This document shows, piece by piece, positions 7,337 to 15,579 of a stretch of 17,153 bases of DNA (position 1 is its first letter; each line of letters opens with the position of its first letter). Location: the NCBI GenBank assembly GCA_900545995.1, contig URBM01000025.1, positions 1 to 17,153 of the forward strand, in the 5' to 3' direction. The notes beneath the pieces are model-generated. The model was given only the letters and a program-made list of their open reading frames with translations. It did no database searches and was not told where the DNA came from. The DNA is from an uncultured Collinsella sp. (GTDB lineage: Bacteria > Actinomycetota > Coriobacteriia > Coriobacteriales > Coriobacteriaceae). A program made the translations under genes and the position numbers.

Positions 7337-8794
7337 CTAACCGATCCAGCTGGCCGAAAGCGGGCCGCTGACGATGACCATGATGATGAGCACGATGAAC
7401 ACGAACGCCATCGCGCGGGGAAGCGGGGCTCCCGCAGCGACCTCGTCGCTCGGCTCGCCGGGCAGGCAATAGCCCATCCACTTGAGGAACCAGGCGAAGG
7501 TGGCGACGGTCTCGGCGACCATGATGCACACGAGCACCAGGATCGCGACGTTGCCGGCACCCACAGAGAAGCCGCCGGCGATAATCTGGAACTTCGAGAA
7601 GAACGTGTTCATGGGCGGCACGCCGGCAATAGCGAGCGCGGCGACACCGAAGCCCACGCCCGAGATCGGGTACTTCTTTACGATGCCGCGAAGCTTGGGC
7701 AGCATACGCGTGCCGAGCGTAAAGGAGAACGAACCGGCGATCAGGAAGAACAGCGTCTTGGCGAAAGCGTGGTTAAAGATGTGGCAGACGGCGCCATCGA
7801 AGGCCAGCTGGCTGCCAAAGACCGAAAGGCCCAGACCAAAGAACACATAGGAGAGCTGGGCGATCGTGGAAAAGGCCAGCAGACGCTTCATGTCCTTTTG
7901 CGGCAGGTACATAAGGAAGCCAAAGAGCATGGTGACCATGGCGTCGATAATGGCGACCCAACCCACGATCTTGGGGATCTCGCCGGCAGAGACGAGTGCA
8001 CGCGCGAACACGCACACGCCGACCTTAACCATCGAGGCGCCATGCAGGTAGGCCGAAACAGGCGTCGGCGCTTCCATGGCCGAAGGCAGCCACATGTACA
8101 TGGGAACCTGTGCGGACTTGGCCCAGGCCGCAAACAGCACGAGCAAAAGAACGATAGCCTTGAGCTTGGCGTCGAGGCCGGCAATCGCGGTAATGGCGAA
8201 GGTACCGGTATGGGCAAACACGATGGCGGCGCCCAGATACAGGCCAAGCGCACCGATATGCGTAATGATCAGAGCCTTCATGCCGGCCTTCTTGGCCGTA
8301 GGCGTCATGTAGTAGCTAATGAGGCCCCAAGAGCACGCACCCGTGATCTCAAAGAACACGAGCTGGCCCAAAAGGGTCGAGCTGTACACAAGACCGGCCA
8401 TGGCGCCGATGAAGGTCGCGAGGTACGCGTAGAAGCGACGACGCGGTGCGTCGGGATGCTCACGGTTATTCTCGCTCATATAGGGAATCGAATAGATCAC
8501 GACAAGCAGGCCGATACCCACAAAGGCGGGCGCGAGCAGCGTGCTCATGCGATCGAAGGTGAATCCCATGACGAGGGTCTGCCCAAACGAGATCAGGGGG
8601 ACCTGCGTGTCGGGCATGCCGGCGCCAGCGAAATTCGCGGCGAGGGCGATGGTGCAGACCGTCGAGACGGCGGCACCCAAAACGCTGAACCACTTGGCGT
8701 ACGGACGGGGGAACAGGGCGACGAGCACCGAGGCCACCATCGGGGCCGCGATAGCGACCAAGCCGAGAAGGGACAGACTGACTGCAAATGACAT
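7337..8794 (-). CDS. hyfD: Hydrogenase-4 component D (HyfD, antiporter-like membrane subunit)
   Basis: This is a 485-residue NuoL/M-type membrane subunit. Residues matching the family's ion path are Glu149 in LVFFEITGAC, Lys226 in AAWAKSAQVPMYMWLPSAM and Lys257 in GASMVKVG. Many long hydrophobic stretches fit about 14 helices, and no soluble domain is seen. It lies between hyfC (15 bp) and hyfE (13 bp), each with its own GGAGG-like ribosome site. The HyfB-HyfD-HyfF trio distinguishes this cluster from the six-subunit Hyc hydrogenlyase. Individual antiporter-like proteins are hard to tell apart by eye; gene order supports D here. Confidence 0.9.
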   Translation of the reverse strand: MSFAVSLSLLGLVAIAAPMVASVLVALFPRPYAKWFSVLGAAVSTVCTIALAANFAGAGMPDTQVPLISFGQTLVMGFTFDRMSTLLAPAFVGIGLLVVIYSIPYMSENNREHPDAPRRRFYAYLATFIGAMAGLVYSSTLLGQLVFFEITGACSWGLISYYMTPTAKKAGMKALIITHIGALGLYLGAAIVFAHTGTFAITAIAGLDAKLKAIVLLLVLFAAWAKSAQVPMYMWLPSAMEAPTPVSAYLHGASMVKVGVCVFARALVSAGEIPKIVGWVAIIDAMVTMLFGFLMYLPQKDMKRLLAFSTIAQLSYVFFGLGLSVFGSQLAFDGAVCHIFNHAFAKTLFFLIAGSFSFTLGTRMLPKLRGIVKKYPISGVGFGVAALAIAGVPPMNTFFSKFQIIAGGFSVGAGNVAILVLVCIMVAETVATFAWFLKWMGYCLPGEPSDEVAAGAPLPRAMAFVFIVLIIMVIVSGPLSASWIG

Positions 8795-8809
8795 TGTTTC
8801 TCCCTTCTC

Positions 8810-9736
8810 CTACACGCCGACGACCACGAAGACAAACGCCAGAACGGCGATGCCCACGACGGCCCAGGTCTGATTGCCAAGCACCTTAAAACGCGAGCGC
8901 GAGCAGGAGTTCTCGATCACGCCGCATACGACAAAGTCGATCAGGCACTTAACAAGGAAGATGACCGCGCCCAGAACGGCCGCGATACCCACGGCCGCGG
9001 GCTCGCCCCAGGGGACGAAGATCGCGCAGAACCAGGCGACGACCAGGACCTGCTTCATGGACATGGCGAGCTTGGCCATCGCAAGCGACGGGCCGGAAAG
9101 CTCAGCGAGCGGACCTTCCTGGAGCTCCTGCTCGGCCTCGGCCTGATCAAACGGCAGCTTGCCGAGTTCCATGTAGCAGGCAATCGCAAAGGCGATGCCG
9201 GCGAGGATCACAGCGACCGGCGCGTCGATGGCGCCCGTCATGATGTGCTGGCCCATGGTGGCGATGTCGGTGGAGCCGCACACCAGGGCGGCGGCAAACA
9301 GCGCCAGCAGCATGGACGGCTCGATGAGCACGCTCATGAGCAGCTCGCGGACGCCGCCGATACCGGCGTAGGCGTTGGACGAATCCACACCGCAGAGGGC
9401 GAAGAAGAAGCGGGCGAGCGCCAGGCTATACATGATGGTGATGGCGTCACCAAAGACCGGGATGGGGCTTTGTGCCGTAAAGAGCGGCAGACCCATCGCG
9501 AGCATAAAGGCGACGGCGAAGAACAGCGGCGGCATGATGCGCAGCGCAAAGCTCGCATCCTCGCTCTGGGACTCGGGGCGCGCAAAGAGCTTGGCCAGGT
9601 CGCGGTAGTCCTGCATGATGCTGGGGCCGCGACGGTTGTGCATCTTGGCGCGGATCACGCGGCCGAGACCGGAGAAGAACGGCGCGACGGCCATAACGAC
9701 CACGCCCTGCAGAACGGCAAGTACGATGTTGTTCAT
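8810..9736 (-). CDS. hyfC: Hydrogenase-4 component C (HyfC/HycD, NuoH-like membrane anchor)
   Basis: This 308-residue NuoH homologue anchors the hydrogenase module to the membrane. The first cytoplasmic loop shows RAKMHNRRGPSIMQDYRD (residues 29-46), a family hallmark. LPFDQAEAEQELQEGPLAE (194-212) carries the acidic cluster characteristic of NuoH/HycD. About eight membrane helices are predicted by eye. The start is ATG 9736, with AAGGAGG overlapping the hyfB stop; the gap is 12 bp. In complex I and group 4 hydrogenases this subunit is where redox chemistry is thought to couple to ion movement. Confidence 0.94.
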   Translation of the reverse strand: MNNIVLAVLQGVVVMAVAPFFSGLGRVIRAKMHNRRGPSIMQDYRDLAKLFARPESQSEDASFALRIMPPLFFAVAFMLAMGLPLFTAQSPIPVFGDAITIMYSLALARFFFALCGVDSSNAYAGIGGVRELLMSVLIEPSMLLALFAAALVCGSTDIATMGQHIMTGAIDAPVAVILAGIAFAIACYMELGKLPFDQAEAEQELQEGPLAELSGPSLAMAKLAMSMKQVLVVAWFCAIFVPWGEPAAVGIAAVLGAVIFLVKCLIDFVVCGVIENSCSRSRFKVLGNQTWAVVGIAVLAFVFVVVGV

Positions 9737-9748
9737 GCTCTCCCCTCC

Positions 9749-11767
9749 TTAACCCATTTGCACGGCGAGCACGAGGAACACCACGAGTGCCGCGACGATG
9801 TAGCAGATATAGATGCTGTAGTTGCCGCCCTCGAGCTTAGTCGCGAGGTCGGCGAGCTTCTCGACACCCTTATGCGGGGCATCGACGAGAACCTTGTCGG
9901 GTACGGGCTCCACAGCCTCGGCCACACCGGTGAGCTTCTGGAAGAAGTGCGCGATGGACCAGCAGACGGCCGTGCAGCGGTCGCGCAGCGTGTAGAGCGG
10001 CTGCATAAACCAGGACACCTCGGAGGCAAAGGTCGTGGCCACGACGGGCATATGCTCGTTGGGAGCATAGCCGCATGCCCACGGCTGGGACTTCTGCACC
10101 TTGCCGACGGTCTTGAGCTTGCGATAACCGCAGGCAAGGCCGACGAGCACCACGAGCGCAATAGCGATCGCGGGCGTGGAGGTGGCAGCGCCGGAGTACT
10201 GGTTCATGAGCTCCATGCCCTCGGCGGCAAACACGCCACCGTACGGATGCAGCACGGACGCAGCGACATCGACCAGCACGGGCGCGATCACGGGAGCGCC
10301 AATGCCCAGCACGACGCAGATGGCCGCGAGCAGGCCCTGCGCAAACACCATGGGGGCGGGAACCTCCTTGGCATTGGCCGCGGCCTCGGAGCGGGGCGCG
10401 GAGGCAAAGGAGACGCCATAGGCCTTGACGAAGCATGTGACAGCCAGCGCGCCGGTAATGGCAAGCGCGACGGCAGCGAACACGGCCACGATCATGACGG
10501 CCTTGTCGCCCTGCATGGCAGCGTTAAAGAGCGACTGGTAGGTAAACCACTCGGACACAAAGCCGTTGAAGGGCGGGATGGCCGAGATGGCAAGCGCGCC
10601 AATAAGGAAGCAGATGGCCGTAGCCGGCATACGACGGAACAGGCCGCCCATCTTCTCCATATTGCGCGTACCCGTGGAGTACAGCAGCGCACCGGCGCCC
10701 AAGAACAGCTCGCCCTTAAACATCGCGTGGTTAAACGTGTGGTAGAGGGCGGCCATCAGAGCCAGGACGGCGATGCCGACCGAGTTGAGCGCCATAGCGG
10801 CCATGGAGGCGCCGACGCCGAGCAGAATGATGCCGATGTTCTCGACGGAGTGATAGGCCAGCAGGCGCTTGATGTCATGCTCCTGCAGGGCGAAGGCCAC
10901 GCCGAGGACCGACGAGATCGCACCGAAGACCATGACCATAAGGCCCCACCAGACCTGAACGCCCGAGGCGGAGAGCAGGTCGAGGCCCACCTTGAGGATG
11001 CCGAAGATACCGATCTTGATCATGCCGCCGGACATGAGGGCCGACACGTTGGACGGCGCCTCGGGATGCGCCTTGGGCAGCCAGCCGTGCAGCGGGATGA
11101 TACCGGCCTTGGCGCCAAAGCCAAAGAAGGCGAGCACGAAGCACACGGATGCGACCGCGGGGCTAAACTGCGTAGCGCGGAAATCCGCAAAGGCAAACGA
11201 GCCACCGGCGAAGTTGGTCATGGTGAGGAAGCTCGCCATGATGAGCACAAAGCCCACGTGCGCGATCACAAAGTAGAGCCAACCGCCATGGATGGAGTTC
11301 TCGTTCTCCTCGATCACGACCAGGAAGTACGAGGTCAGCGACATGAGCTCAAAGGCGACCAGGAACCAAAACACGTTGTCGGCGGTGATGACGAGCATCA
11401 TGGACGCCACAAAGGTGTTAAAGAAGAAGCCGGCGCGGCCCTTTTTGCCCGGGTACTCATCAAAGTAGTTGAGACCGTAGATCGAGCCGGCAAACGCGAG
11501 CACCGAGATGAGCGCCACGAACAGGCCGGACAGCTGGTTGAGCAGCAGCTGGAAATGGGCAAACGGGAAGAACACGATGGTGTCGACCGACGTGACATCG
11601 CCCAGCACGGCCTGGATACCGGCCACAAACGAAAGCACCGCGGCGACGGCGCCGATTAGGCAGCCGGCGGTCTTGGCGGCGTTATCGGCCTTGATCAGCA
11701 GAACCGAGGCGAGCGCACCGATGCACGAGACGGCAAGCGATGCGATAAACAGCGTCATGCTATCCAT
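9749..11767 (-). CDS. hyfB: Hydrogenase-4 component B (HyfB/HycC, NuoL-like membrane subunit)
   Basis: This 672-residue protein is the largest antiporter-like subunit of the complex. The NuoL/M core keeps Glu140 (VAFELMSLTSYF), Lys220 (GFGAKAGIIPLHGWLPKAH) and Lys251 (SGGMIKIG). The C-terminal part, about residues 510-672, has extra helices separated by a hydrophilic stretch (near 560-640) and ends in one last hydrophobic segment, as in HycC/HyfB. The ATG at 11767 overlaps the end of hyfA by eight bases. A second ATG three codons later is possible, but GGGAG lies eight bases from the first. HyfB is the subunit shared by the Hyc and Hyf complexes. Confidence 0.94.
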   Translation of the reverse strand: MDSMTLFIASLAVSCIGALASVLLIKADNAAKTAGCLIGAVAAVLSFVAGIQAVLGDVTSVDTIVFFPFAHFQLLLNQLSGLFVALISVLAFAGSIYGLNYFDEYPGKKGRAGFFFNTFVASMMLVITADNVFWFLVAFELMSLTSYFLVVIEENENSIHGGWLYFVIAHVGFVLIMASFLTMTNFAGGSFAFADFRATQFSPAVASVCFVLAFFGFGAKAGIIPLHGWLPKAHPEAPSNVSALMSGGMIKIGIFGILKVGLDLLSASGVQVWWGLMVMVFGAISSVLGVAFALQEHDIKRLLAYHSVENIGIILLGVGASMAAMALNSVGIAVLALMAALYHTFNHAMFKGELFLGAGALLYSTGTRNMEKMGGLFRRMPATAICFLIGALAISAIPPFNGFVSEWFTYQSLFNAAMQGDKAVMIVAVFAAVALAITGALAVTCFVKAYGVSFASAPRSEAAANAKEVPAPMVFAQGLLAAICVVLGIGAPVIAPVLVDVAASVLHPYGGVFAAEGMELMNQYSGAATSTPAIAIALVVLVGLACGYRKLKTVGKVQKSQPWACGYAPNEHMPVVATTFASEVSWFMQPLYTLRDRCTAVCWSIAHFFQKLTGVAEAVEPVPDKVLVDAPHKGVEKLADLATKLEGGNYSIYICYIVAALVVFLVLAVQMG

Positions 11768-12377
11768 TGTTTACGCTCCCTTCTGCTTTCTCGGACAGGC
11801 CCTGGGCCACAGCGGTAACGTCGACGACCGGACCGTTTTCGATCGAGCGCAGGCGCTTGGCCTCGTCGAGCTCGCGATCGGCCGCGCCACCCATGACGGT
11901 CAGCGCCTTGGTAGGGCACGCCGCCACACAATGCGGGCCGTCCGGATCGAATGCGCACAGGTCGCACTTGACAGCGCAGGTGTACTGACCAGGAGCCCAC
12001 GTAAGCAGGCTGCTCAGGGACTTAGGATACGAAGGCGTCGGGTCGCACATGCCTGCGACACCGGCGATAGACGTGCCATCGGGATGGATGGCTCCGAAGG
12101 GGCACGCGATGGCGCACAGCCTGCACCCGATGCACTCCTGCTCCTTGACGTGGATGCGATCGCCATCGTGCTCGATGGCATTCACCGGGCAAACCTCGGC
12201 GCAGGGGGCACCCTCGCAATGGTGGCAGGCAAGGGCGGCCGAAATACCGCCGGTCTTCACGAGCGCCAAGCGCGGCGTATCCTGAAGACCCTGCATCCGG
12301 TGGGCGTCGGCACAGGCGGACTGGCATGTTCCGCAGCCGATGCACCTCTCCAGGTTGATGTCGATGAAGCGGTTCAT
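11760..12377 (-). CDS. hyfA: Hydrogenase-4 component A (HyfA/HycB-type polyferredoxin, four [4Fe-4S])
   Basis: This 205-residue electron-transfer subunit has sixteen cysteines in four ferredoxin-type groups: 12/15/18/22, 51/54/59/63, 82/85/88/92 and 138/141/150/154. It probably takes electrons from FdhF and passes them to the hydrogenase module, like HycB/HyfA. I chose ATG 12377 over a GTG two codons upstream because AGGA lies seven bases before the ATG and would be too close to the GTG. About 45 residues between the third and fourth groups (93-137) form a longer linker than in the HydN-like protein of this operon. It overlaps hyfB by eight bases. Confidence 0.92.
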   Translation of the reverse strand: MNRFIDINLERCIGCGTCQSACADAHRMQGLQDTPRLALVKTGGISAALACHHCEGAPCAEVCPVNAIEHDGDRIHVKEQECIGCRLCAIACPFGAIHPDGTSIAGVAGMCDPTPSYPKSLSSLLTWAPGQYTCAVKCDLCAFDPDGPHCVAACPTKALTVMGGAADRELDEAKRLRSIENGPVVDVTAVAQGLSEKAEGSVNNG

Positions 12378-12399
12378 CCCCACTTCCTTTCAAAATAAC

Positions 12400-12434
12400 G
12401 GGCCGGGCTCCCGAACGTACGGGACGCCCGGCCC
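12400..12434 (-). terminator. Strong GC-rich hairpin between fdhF and hyfA, possible attenuator
   Basis: Arms 12400-12408 and 12426-12434 (GGGCCGGGC / GCCCGGCCC) pair perfectly. An inner TCCCG/CGGGA pair continues the stem after a one-base bulge and closes on a six-base loop. On the minus strand a T-rich stretch, GTTATTTTG, follows at once, then the hyfA ribosome site. The shape suits a leaky terminator or an RNA-stabilising/processing hairpin that would lower hydrogenase mRNA relative to fdhF. The T run is interrupted, so full termination is unlikely. Confidence 0.6.
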
Positions 12435-12455
12435 AAATAGCCAACGAGAACGGGA

Positions 12456-14678
12456 CTACACGATTTGGTTCACGTGCGTCTCGTCGTCGAACTTGGCGGC
12501 GCCGGGCTCAACGTCTTGGGGAGCGGCGGCGTCCACCAGAGCCTGCTTGAGCTCGGTGTACTGACGCTCGACTTCGCCCTCTGCCCAAACCTGGTCGGCA
12601 ATGGCGTCGACCTGGCAGGCGGAGAACTTGTCCTCGGGCGTATGCGAGACCGGGTCGACCTTGTGAATGGTCAGCTCGTTGCACTTGCCGATCCACCACT
12701 GGTAGGTCATGTAGACCGTGCCCTTGTTGATGCGATCGCTCACGTCGGCACGGCTGTATACCTGGCCGCGGCGGCTGTGAATCGAGACGATGTCGCCATT
12801 CTTGATGCCGCGTGCCTCAGCGTCCGCGGGATTCATGCGGACAAAGCCGGGCTCGTCGGCGAGCAGCGCCAGCGTCTTGCAGTTGCCGGTCATCGAGCGG
12901 CAGCTGTAGTGGCCGACCTCGCGGACGGTGCACAGGATGAGCGGGTACTCATCGTCGGGAAGCTCGGATGGCGCCTCCCAGTCGTGCGCCATCAGGTTGG
13001 CGCGGCCGTCCTTGGTGGTGAACTTACCACCAGCGAACATGTCGGCCGTGCCGTGGTCGTTCACATCGGTGCTCTTGACGGGCCACTGGGCGTAGCCGCC
13101 CTCGGGAGCCATCTTCTCGTAGGTTGCGCCCACAAAGTTGGGGCACAGGCTGATGCACTCGTTCCAGATCTGCTCGGTGTTGTCGTAGTGCATGGGGTAA
13201 CCCATACGCGTAGACAGGTCCGCGAAGATCTCCCAGTCGTGACGGCACTCGCCCTTGGGCGGAACAGCCGCGTCAAAGTGCTGGAAGCTACGGTCGGATG
13301 CGGTAAAGACACCCTCGTGCTCGCCCCAAGAGGTGGCAGGCAGGATGACGTCGGCGAGCATGGTCGTCTGCGTCATAAAGATGTCCTGGCAAATAAACAG
13401 ATCCAGCTCGGAGAGCGTCTTGCGCATTCCGGCCGAATCGGGCTCGGTCTGCACCGGGTCCTCGCCGTAGTTGTAGAAGCAGTGCACCTTGCCCTCGTCG
13501 ACCAGGTGGCCCAGGTCGGTGAGCTTGTAGCCCTCCTCGAGCGGGAGCTTTTCCTCGGGCACGCCCCAAGCCTTGGCAAACTTGGCACGCACTGCCGGGT
13601 CGGTGACTTTCTGGTAGCCAGGGTACAGGTTGGGCAGCATGCCCATATCGCAAGAGCCCTGGACGTTGTTCTGACCACGCACGGGCGCGAGGCCGGAATT
13701 GGGTTTGCCGATCTGGCCGGCAACGCAGGCGATGGAGGCGATGGTGTGCACCGTCTTCAGGTTCTGCTTCTGCTGGCATACGCCCATGCCCCAGCCAATG
13801 ATGGCGGAGGGCTTCGCCGTGGCGTACATCTCGGCAGCTTGGTGGATCAACGCGGGCTCGACACCCGTGATGTCCTGTACGGATTCGGGAGTGTAGTTCT
13901 TGATGGTCTCCCACCACTCGTCAAAGCCGTTCGTGTGCTCGGCGACGAATTCCTTGTCGTAGAGGCCATCGTTGACCAGACAGTTGGCAAAGGCGTTGAG
14001 GAACGCGACGTTGCAACCGTTCTTGATCGGAAGGTAGAGATCGGCGATACGCGCGGTTTCGATATGGCGCGGGTCGGCGACGATGATCTTGCAACCCTTT
14101 TCTTTGGCTCGCACGATACGCCTTGCGACGATGGGGTGCGAATCGGCAGGGTTATACCCGAAGAGGAAAATGCAGCCCGCATCCTCCATACCGGGGATGG
14201 AGCATGACATGCAACCTGAACCAACCGTGTCCATCAGACCGAGGACAGTAGGGCCGTGTCAAGTACGGGCGCAGTTGTCTACGCTGTGGGTGCCGATGCA
14301 CGCACGCGTAAACTTCTGCATGACGTAGTTCGCCTCATTGCCGCCGCCTCGCGAAGAGCCGGTGGTCATGACAGCGTTAGGACCATATTCGTCAATTATG
14401 GCCTGCATCTTAGATGCGGTGAAATCCAGTGCCTCGTCCCAGCTTACGCGCTCAAGATCCGCGCCCTTAGTGCGGCGGATCATCGGGTGCAGTACGCGAG
14501 GAGTCAAGATCTTGGTGTCGTTGATGAAGTCGTAGCCGCTCATGCCCTTAAGGCACAGCTCGCCCTGATTGGTGATGCCGTTGAGCGGTTCGGTGCCCAC
14601 GACCTGGCCGTTTTGGACCAAGAGGTTAAACTGGCAACCGGCGCCGCAGTACGGGCAGATCACTTTATGCTTCTCCAT
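12456..14678 (-). CDS. fdhF: Formate dehydrogenase H, selenocysteine-containing (FdhF), read through an in-frame TGA
   Basis: This 740-residue molybdopterin enzyme oxidises formate to CO2 in the cytoplasm. The frame is interrupted only by TGA at 14261-14259, which is codon 140. The context NCART-U-HGPTVLGL matches selenocysteine 140 of E. coli FdhF (ARVUHGPSVAGL), so the TGA is read as selenocysteine. Cys8, Cys11, Cys15 and Cys42 bind the N-terminal [4Fe-4S] cluster; Lys44 (LCLKG) and His141 are also conserved. Further matches are FGYNPADSHPIVA, PVRGQNNVQG, TSWGEHEGVFT, REVGHYSCRSMTGNC and YMTYQWWIG. The start is ATG 14678, six bases after AAGGAG. The last 25 or so residues extend past E. coli FdhF. 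An ordinary gene finder would split this into two pieces. The gene lies between hydN and the hydrogenase genes. Confidence 0.96.
14228..14261 (-). promoter_or_regulatory. Bacterial SECIS element directing selenocysteine insertion at the fdhF TGA
   Basis: The TGA occupies 14261-14259. Eleven bases further along the mRNA the sequence TGTCC (14247-14243) pairs with GGACA (14232-14228), with a loop containing GGTCTG. The E. coli fdhF SECIS has the same GGUCUG in its apical loop, where SelB binds. The distance from TGA to stem and the loop motif both fit the bacterial type. SelA, SelB, SelC and SelD genes are not in this window and must lie elsewhere in the genome. Confidence 0.85.
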
Positions 14679-14701
14679 GACACCCTCCTTCCTTTCTCTG
14701 C

Positions 14702-14717
14702 TACCGAATGCTCGGTA
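14702..14717 (-). repeat. Short hairpin in the hydN-fdhF spacer
   Basis: TACCGA (14702-14707) and TCGGTA (14712-14717) form a six-bp stem with a four-base loop in the 74-bp gap between hydN and fdhF. It lies just before the fdhF ribosome site. No T run follows, so it is not a classical terminator. It may be an mRNA structure affecting fdhF translation, or chance. Confidence 0.35.
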
Positions 14718-14752
14718 CTTATTTGACAATCATTGGGTCTGTCGTCCGACGC

Positions 14753-15271
14753 TTACGCCTCGTTTTCGATGGTGGCGCGGGCACGCTCGGCAGTCAGTTC
14801 TGCCAGGCGTTCCTCGTCTACCAAGGTGAGGCCCTTGGTCGGGCACGCCTCGGCACACGCCGGACCGCCGGGACGGTCCACGCACAGGTCGCACTTGAGC
14901 ACGAAGCTCTTAGTCTGCGAACCCACGCGCACGTCGCCCATCAAGACGGGGACCTGCGTGGTCGCCACGCTCACGGCGCCAAAGGGGCATGCCATGACGC
15001 AGCTCTTGCAGCCGATGCAGTTGTCCTCGTTGACGCCGATGCGATGGTTCTTTGGATCAAAGAACAAGGCGCCCGTAGGACAGGCCTTCGCGCACGGGGC
15101 ATCCTCGCAGTGATGGCAAGCCACCGGTGCGGAGATCTCGTACGTACGCGTCACACGCAAGCGAGGTGCGGCGATGTTGCCGGGAATATCGTGTGCCTCG
15201 ATGCACGCCGCCATACAGGTTTGGCACCCAATGCAGCGCGAGGAATCGGCTACGACTCGTTTATTGCCCAT
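14753..15271 (-). CDS. hydN: HydN-like four-cluster ferredoxin, formate dehydrogenase partner
   Basis: This 172-residue iron-sulfur protein has sixteen cysteines in four [4Fe-4S] groups: 13/16/19/23, 52/55/60/64, 85/88/91/95 and 127/130/139/143. It belongs to the HydN/HycB/HyfA group. As first gene of the operon, directly before fdhF, it is best read as HydN or as an FdhF electron-acceptor subunit. I start at ATG 15271 because conserved sequence begins there and AGGAGGGA lies upstream at 15281-15288; the same frame stays open 58 codons further 5' but has no ferredoxin-like sequence. It is a diverged paralogue of hyfA in this operon, with a much shorter linker before the fourth group. Which of the two docks directly with FdhF cannot be told from the sequence. 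Confidence 0.88.
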   Translation of the reverse strand: MGNKRVVADSSRCIGCQTCMAACIEAHDIPGNIAAPRLRVTRTYEISAPVACHHCEDAPCAKACPTGALFFDPKNHRIGVNEDNCIGCKSCVMACPFGAVSVATTQVPVLMGDVRVGSQTKSFVLKCDLCVDRPGGPACAEACPTKGLTLVDEERLAELTAERARATIENEA

Positions 15272-15358
15272 GTTGTTCACTCCCTCCTGAATCCCATGCC
15301 GGAGAGACCCTGTCGACGTTGCCCCGGACCGCCCGTGGCCTGGCATCGACGTATCAAA

Positions 15359-15378
15359 TGCATGCGGCGAAACATGCA
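15359..15378. repeat. Inverted repeat TGCATG-N8-CATGCA upstream of hydN
   Basis: Six-base arms at 15359-15364 and 15373-15378 with an eight-base spacer lie about 88 bases before the hydN start codon. The arms are themselves mostly self-complementary. It could be an operator or a leader hairpin; chance is also possible for arms this short. Confidence 0.3.
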
Positions 15379-15448
15379 CTCGGTAGAGTTTCTCCAACGA
15401 TATACAGGTTAAATATACGCAGTTGCAGGTGGCAAACTTGAGCATAGG

Positions 15449-15474
15449 CCCTGCAATACGGGTGTATTGCAGGG
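15449..15474. repeat. Perfect 11-bp-arm hairpin, candidate operator or leader structure
   Basis: CCCTGCAATAC (15449-15459) and GTATTGCAGGG (15464-15474) pair perfectly around the loop GGGT, and TTTT follows at 15476-15479 on the plus strand. Read on the plus strand it looks like a weak intrinsic terminator, but no plus-strand gene lies upstream. Such a site could stop antisense or read-through transcription. On the minus strand it lies about 180 bp before hydN, in operator position. Perfect pairing over 11 bp is unlikely to be chance. Confidence 0.55.
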
Positions 15475-15579
15475 GTTTTGGCAGGTTGGAATTATTCTCT
15501 AGAAGCTATAAAGGCGAGTGTATTACACGCGTACATCCAAGGGAGATTTCACGCTCGTTTCTGAAAGATGTAGTACGTT

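Noticed and set aside
3133..7371. A 1412-codon open frame on the plus strand, antisense to hyfH, hyfG, hyfF and hyfE
   Set aside because: It is a by-product of high G/C third positions in the opposite strand. Its product is rich in His, Asp, Gly, Arg and Gln with no domain, whereas the minus strand has clearly conserved proteins with ribosome sites.
7322..8791. A 489-codon plus-strand open frame opposite hyfD
   Set aside because: It almost exactly mirrors hyfD and has a composition typical of antisense frames.
9245..11659. An 804-codon plus-strand open frame opposite hyfB and hyfC
   Set aside because: It has the same His/Asp/Gly/Arg-rich antisense composition and no recognisable motif, and it crosses a gene boundary of the real operon.
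12465..14207. A 580-codon plus-strand open frame opposite fdhF
   Set aside because: This is an antisense shadow; the opposite frame matches FdhF throughout.
14259..14261. TGA as a nonsense mutation splitting fdhF into two genes
   Set aside because: The position, the flanking residues and the SECIS loop all match a selenocysteine site.
15272..15445. Longer hydN with 58 extra N-terminal codons
   Set aside because: The upstream residues do not resemble ferredoxins, and a good ribosome site precedes the ATG at 15271.
15272..15480. A sigma-54 (-24/-12) promoter for the operon, as used by FhlA in E. coli
   Set aside because: I found no TGGCA...TTGC pair with correct spacing on the minus strand.
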